Shown in pieces: positions 7,302 to 7,526 of a stretch of 7,526 nucleotides of DNA. Made by a program: the position numbers and the translations under genes. The DNA lies in contig CALQBT020000117.1 of the NCBI GenBank assembly GCA_943328885.2, forward strand, positions 1 to 7,526, in the 5' to 3' direction. Below the pieces are notes generated by a model. It was not told the origin of the DNA. It searched no databases and saw only the letters and a list, made by a program, of their open reading frames with translations. The first letter of the stretch is position 1; the number at the start of each line of letters is the position of its first letter. The stretch comes from Bordetella parapertussis (GTDB lineage Bacteria; Pseudomonadota; Gammaproteobacteria; Burkholderiales; Burkholderiaceae_C).

Positions 7302-7526
7302 CAGTGCACCCCCGAGGTCGATCCGGCGCCCAGGCCGCCGGGCCGCAGCACCAACACCGCAATCAGCACCAGAAAGCAAGCTGCCGTGGTGTAGGCCGGT
7401 GAAACCAGCGCGCCGAACAAGGCCGTGAACAGGCCCAGCGCGACGCCGGCGACATAGCTGCCGGTGACGCTGCCGATGCCGCCGAGCACGACGACGACAA
7501 AAGTCATGATGACCTCCTCGAAGCCC
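7301..7526 (-). CDS. livH: LivH-type ABC importer permease, C-terminal part only
   Basis: The last 75 codons or so of a membrane permease; the rest lies beyond the right edge. The frame is open to the window end and reads GFEEVIMTFVVVVLGGIGSV, matching the conserved LivH/urea-permease block (typically GxExxIxAFVVVVLGGxGSxxGA). Two hydrophobic segments follow, then the tail LRPGGLGAG, also characteristic of the family (LRPxGLFG). The Met codon at 7505-7507 is internal, not a start. The stop TGA (complement of 7301-7303) shares one base with the livM start. With LivM it would form the heterodimeric channel of a branched-chain-amino-acid-type importer. The ATPases and periplasmic binding protein are not in this window and probably lie upstream to the right. 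Confidence 0.9.
   Translation of the reverse strand, partial: GFEEVIMTFVVVVLGGIGSVTGSYVAGVALGLFTALFGALVSPAYTTAACFLVLIAVLVLRPGGLGAGSTSGVH

Noticed and set aside
7302..7379. Longer LivM starting at 7379
   Set aside because: The extra 26 residues overlap the livH coding region and are not hydrophobic. The ATG at 7301 has a ribosome site and the coupled TGATG junction.

Overview
The window looks like a high-GC betaproteobacterial chromosome, most likely Burkholderiales and close to Comamonadaceae or Rubrivivax/Leptothrix-type genera. The reasons are the gene order glnA – exported small protein – ntrB – ntrC, the close match of every protein to proteobacterial nitrogen-control families, and the strong preference for G or C at third codon positions. 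The species cannot be fixed from the sequence alone.

Left part, + strand (1-4616). The window opens inside glnA (glutamine synthetase, lacking about 59 N-terminal residues), which ends at 1233 and is followed by a clear intrinsic terminator (1265-1288). Next come a gene for an exported, coiled-coil, DUF4124-like protein of unknown function (1380-1898), ntrB/glnL (sensor kinase/phosphatase, 1910-3088) and ntrC/glnG (sigma-54 activator, 3129-4616). The spacing suggests that these three form one transcript. NtrB and NtrC set glutamine synthetase expression and nitrogen-scavenging genes according to nitrogen status. GlnA assimilates ammonium and carries the conserved adenylylation tyrosine.

Middle (4617-4784). 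This is a gap between convergent genes. It holds a stem-loop just after ntrC, an imperfect direct repeat, and three tandem 13-bp units.

Right part, - strand (4785-7526). Reading leftwards from the right edge, there is the C-terminal end of a LivH-type permease (partial), a LivM-type permease whose start overlaps the livH stop, a 318-base interval with two inverted repeats, and a cytoplasmic serine beta-lactamase-fold hydrolase resembling family VIII esterases (EstB-like). The two permeases would form the membrane channel of a branched-chain-amino-acid/amide-type ABC importer. Its ATPases and binding protein are not in the window.

Overall this is ordinary nitrogen-metabolism territory, and I do not see a new defence, mobile or RNA-guided system. 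The points worth a second look are small: a 14-codon reading frame that exactly bridges ntrB and ntrC, an insertion of about 25 residues in the NtrB dimerisation hairpin, the unexplained exported protein in the ntr operon, an unusual LivM coupling loop, and several intergenic repeats.
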